Source: Spirochaetaceae bacterium
GTDB lineage: Bacteria > Spirochaetota > Spirochaetia > Treponematales > Breznakiellaceae
Length of the DNA: 6,693 nucleotides
Direction: 5' to 3'
NCBI GenBank assembly: GCA_031255655.1
Contig: JAIRSB010000048.1
Coordinates: 1-6,693, forward strand
Shown: piece after piece, positions 4,716 through 6,693 of the stretch
Numbering within the stretch: position 1 is the first letter of the stretch
Layout of the letters: every line of letters begins with the position of its first letter
The notes under the pieces: model-generated
What the model was told of the DNA's origin: nothing
Database searches by the model: none
What the model saw: only the letters and a program-made list of their open reading frames with translations
Made by a program: the position numbers and the translations under genes

Positions 4716-6464
4716 ATGGCTGATAAACAGTTTATTGTAATAGACGGCGTTGCCGTAGAAATGGAAAAGGGCTTAAATGTTCTGGAACACGCGAAAAAGG
4801 CTGGTATTGATATACCTGCTTTTTGCTATACGCCGGAATTGTCCGTTTACGGGGCCTGCCGTATGTGCCTTGTAGAAATCGTTGACCAGCGCACGGGGCG
4901 CACGTCGCTTGATTCGTCATGCTCGCTGCTTCCTAAGCCCGGCATGGTGATAAAGACGAACACGGAAAAGCTGCGTATGTACCGCAGAAACATTCTTGAG
5001 TTGCTGCTTGCCAATCATTGCCGTGACTGCACAACTTGCGAGCAAAGCCGTAATTGCAAGCTGCAAGCCTTTGCCGACAGGTTCGGCATTACGGGTGTGC
5101 GTTACCCGCAGCTTAGTCCCGAACCAAAACTGGACGATTCTTCGCGCTGTATAACGAAGGATGCCAGCAAGTGCATTCTTTGCGGCTGCTGCATTCGTAT
5201 GTGTAACGAGATTCAGGGTGTCGGCGCCATCGACTTTGCGCATCGCGGGAGCGAAATGGAGGTTTCCTGCGTCGCTGAGAAGGATCTGGGGGCGTCCGTC
5301 TGCGTGGGCTGCGGGCAGTGCGCGGCGGTCTGCCCGACTGGGGCTCTCACGGTCAAGAATGAAACCAAGCGTGTGATGAAGTTCATTGATGACAAGAATG
5401 TTAAGGTGTCCGTGCAGATTGCGCCTGCCGTGCGTGTGGCTGTCGGCAACGCTTTCAGTATTCCGCCGGAAGAGAATACTTTTGGCAGGCTTGTGGCTGC
5501 GCTGCGCCGCATTGGGTTTGACGAAGTGTACGACACGAATACTGCCGCCGACATGACTATCATCCAAGAGGCTGCCGAGTTGCTTAAGCGGCTTGAAGGC
5601 AAGCCTGAATGGCCGCTGTTTACTTCGTGCTGTCCAGCGTGGGTGTCTTATGTCGAAAAGCATCACCCGGAGGTTATGCCTCATGTATCGACGACGCGCT
5701 CGCCTATGCAGTTGTACTCTGGCACATACAACAAGGATGGCGCAAATGCGGTGCGCGGCGCGATTATGCCGTGTGTGGCCAAAAAGTATGAGGCTGCCCG
5801 CAAGGAGTTTGAGAAGGGGGGCAAGCCTTATGTGGAGTTTGTTCTTACTTCGCAGGAAGTAATCCGCATGATAAAGGAAGCGGGGATTGACTACGCGAAC
5901 ATTGTGCCGGAGGCTATCGAGGGCAAGTGGGGCAATGCTACCGGCGCGGCTGTTATATTCGGTGTTTCCGGCGGTGTTATGGAGGCGGCTTTGCGTTACG
6001 CGCTGTACGCTCTCAAACTGAATACGCCTGAAAACTATCTTGCTGTTGCTGAATCGGGGATACGCGGTATTCCGCGCGCGGACGCTAAGGCGGGGGCTTT
6101 GGCGGATGGCATAAAGACTGCCGACATAAAGCTGGGCGATATGACGTTGAAGGTGGCGGTTGTTTCCGGTCTTGCCAACGCCGGCGCGCTAATCCAGCGT
6201 ATAAAGGACGGCGAACATTTCGACTTTGTTGAGGTGATGGCTTGTCCGGGTGGTTGTATTGGCGGCGGTGGTCAGCCTCCTGCAAGCTGGGATGTTAAGG
6301 GCGAGCGAGCTAAGGGTTTGTATTTGGCCGACAAAGAGTACGAGTTCAAGAGTGTTGAACAGAATCCCGTGATGAAAGAGTGGGCGAGTTTGATGGGCGG
6401 CGAGCACGCCGAGCACGAAAACTGGCACATACACTACGCGGGTCACGGCGGCGGTCACCTCTAA
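4716..6464 (+). CDS. hydA: [FeFe]-hydrogenase catalytic subunit HydA (HndD-like, group A, H-cluster)
   Basis: This 582-residue subunit makes or consumes H2. Fe-S relay in order: plant-type [2Fe-2S] with C37, C48, C51, C69; a His-Cys [4Fe-4S] site with H101, C105, C108, C114; two [4Fe-4S] motifs with C153, C156, C159, C163 and C196, C199, C202, C206. The H-cluster domain has L1 FTSCCPAW (302-309), L2 MPCVAKKYE (351-359) and L3 EVMACPGGCIGGGGQP (506-521), giving C306, C353, C510 and C514 as ligands and C305 as the proton-relay cysteine. By constant offset from C. pasteurianum CpI, the other relay residues E285, E288 and S325 are also present, so it looks active. The C-terminal small domain ends in a His-rich tail (H564, H567, H571, H573, H577, H581). 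There is no signal peptide or TAT motif, so it should be cytoplasmic. AGGAGG at 4704-4709 lies 6 bases before the ATG, which is 1 base after the hydB stop, indicating translational coupling. The H-cluster needs HydEFG maturases, which are absent here. Confidence 0.96.
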   Translation: MADKQFIVIDGVAVEMEKGLNVLEHAKKAGIDIPAFCYTPELSVYGACRMCLVEIVDQRTGRTSLDSSCSLLPKPGMVIKTNTEKLRMYRRNILELLLANHCRDCTTCEQSRNCKLQAFADRFGITGVRYPQLSPEPKLDDSSRCITKDASKCILCGCCIRMCNEIQGVGAIDFAHRGSEMEVSCVAEKDLGASVCVGCGQCAAVCPTGALTVKNETKRVMKFIDDKNVKVSVQIAPAVRVAVGNAFSIPPEENTFGRLVAALRRIGFDEVYDTNTAADMTIIQEAAELLKRLEGKPEWPLFTSCCPAWVSYVEKHHPEVMPHVSTTRSPMQLYSGTYNKDGANAVRGAIMPCVAKKYEAARKEFEKGGKPYVEFVLTSQEVIRMIKEAGIDYANIVPEAIEGKWGNATGAAVIFGVSGGVMEAALRYALYALKLNTPENYLAVAESGIRGIPRADAKAGALADGIKTADIKLGDMTLKVAVVSGLANAGALIQRIKDGEHFDFVEVMACPGGCIGGGGQPPASWDVKGERAKGLYLADKEYEFKSVEQNPVMKEWASLMGGEHAEHENWHIHYAGHGGGHL

Positions 6465-6467
6465 CGG

Positions 6468-6496
6468 TTGTTTGTGTCGCTGGCGCCGCCAAACAA
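6468..6496 (+). other. Hairpin between hydA and the terminator
   Basis: TTGTTTG (6468-6474) is an exact inverted match to CAAACAA (6490-6496), enclosing a GC-rich 15-base loop. It begins 4 bases after the hydA stop and shares two bases with the terminator stem, so the two structures compete slightly. It may protect the mRNA 3' end or be chance. Confidence 0.35.
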
Positions 6497-6524
6497 ACGC
6501 CCTCCCGAAAGGGAGGGCGTTTTT
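6495..6524 (+). terminator. Intrinsic terminator of the hydCBA operon
   Basis: A perfect 12-base stem (6495-6506 with 6511-6522) closes on a GAAA tetraloop across a C-G pair and is followed by a T-run ending at 6524. It starts 30 bases after the hydA stop codon. The A-rich left flank (AAACAAAC) reads as GTTTGTTT on the other strand, so it could also stop transcription entering from the right. Confidence 0.93.
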
Positions 6525-6693
6525 GTTGCCGTGGGCGGACCGGGGCGGCGGACTTGCGGACTGATTAATAAGCAGTGGGGTTGGATATTTTTTCCGGTTC
6601 CATAAAGAAAAATAGGCGGTAAACAGGGAATACAAACCCCGTTACCAGAAGGCAACAAAGAAAGAAAAGCGGACTTTGCTTGGCGAATTCACC
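6525..6693. other. Downstream intergenic sequence, no gene seen
   Basis: The 169 bases after the terminator show no coding frame with a credible start and ribosome binding site on either strand. The only structure noted is a weak hairpin in which GGTAA (6618-6622) pairs with TTACC (6642-6646), with a further GGG/CCC inside. The sequence becomes A-rich toward the right edge. Confidence 0.5.

Noticed and set aside
4917..5684. Long minus-strand open frame (255 codons) inside hydA, and a similar one at 3713-4483 inside hydB
   Set aside because: Both are opposite strongly conserved hydrogenase genes. Such frames arise from GC-rich codon use, and the translated products show no recognisable motifs.

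Overview
The window suggests a strictly anaerobic, hydrogen-metabolising fermentative or acetogenic bacterium. The right two thirds hold a complete three-gene operon for a trimeric [FeFe]-hydrogenase of the HydABC (HndACD-like) type. The left third holds the 5' part of a divergently transcribed restriction-modification enzyme. No rRNA or other taxonomic marker is present. Strong AGGAGG-type ribosome binding sites and this gene set fit Clostridia, termite-gut-type spirochaetes, Elusimicrobia and similar gut or sediment anaerobes, and I cannot choose among them from sequence alone.

Layout. 1-1877 (minus): first 625 codons of an N6-adenine DNA methyltransferase of the type ISP / type IIG kind, with an N-terminal PD-(D/E)xK nuclease motif, cut off by the left window edge. 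1878-2311: a 434-base divergent intergenic region. It holds GC-rich stem-loops (1893-2000), then five head-to-tail 22-base units that each form a small hairpin (2036-2145), then a good sigma70-type promoter (2201-2229) overlaid by three operator-like ATG-N5-CAT sites at exactly 23-base spacing (2213, 2236, 2259). 2312-2800: hydC. 2810-4714: hydB. 4716-6464: hydA. 6495-6524: a strong intrinsic terminator. 6525-6693: no gene seen.

How the genes work together. HydC (NuoE-like, [2Fe-2S]), HydB (NuoF-like, FMN, NADH site and several Fe-S clusters) and HydA (H-cluster catalytic subunit with a NuoG-like Fe-S relay) should form one soluble complex coupling H2 to NAD(H), and in well-studied relatives also to ferredoxin by flavin-based electron bifurcation. 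The genes are 9 and 1 bases apart, share a promoter and end at one terminator, so they form a self-contained transcription unit. No maturation genes (hydE, hydF, hydG) are in the window, so maturation must be encoded elsewhere.

The conserved genes belong to known families. The least explained sequence is the divergent intergenic region: the 22-base hairpin array and the three evenly spaced operator-like sites over the hydrogenase promoter.
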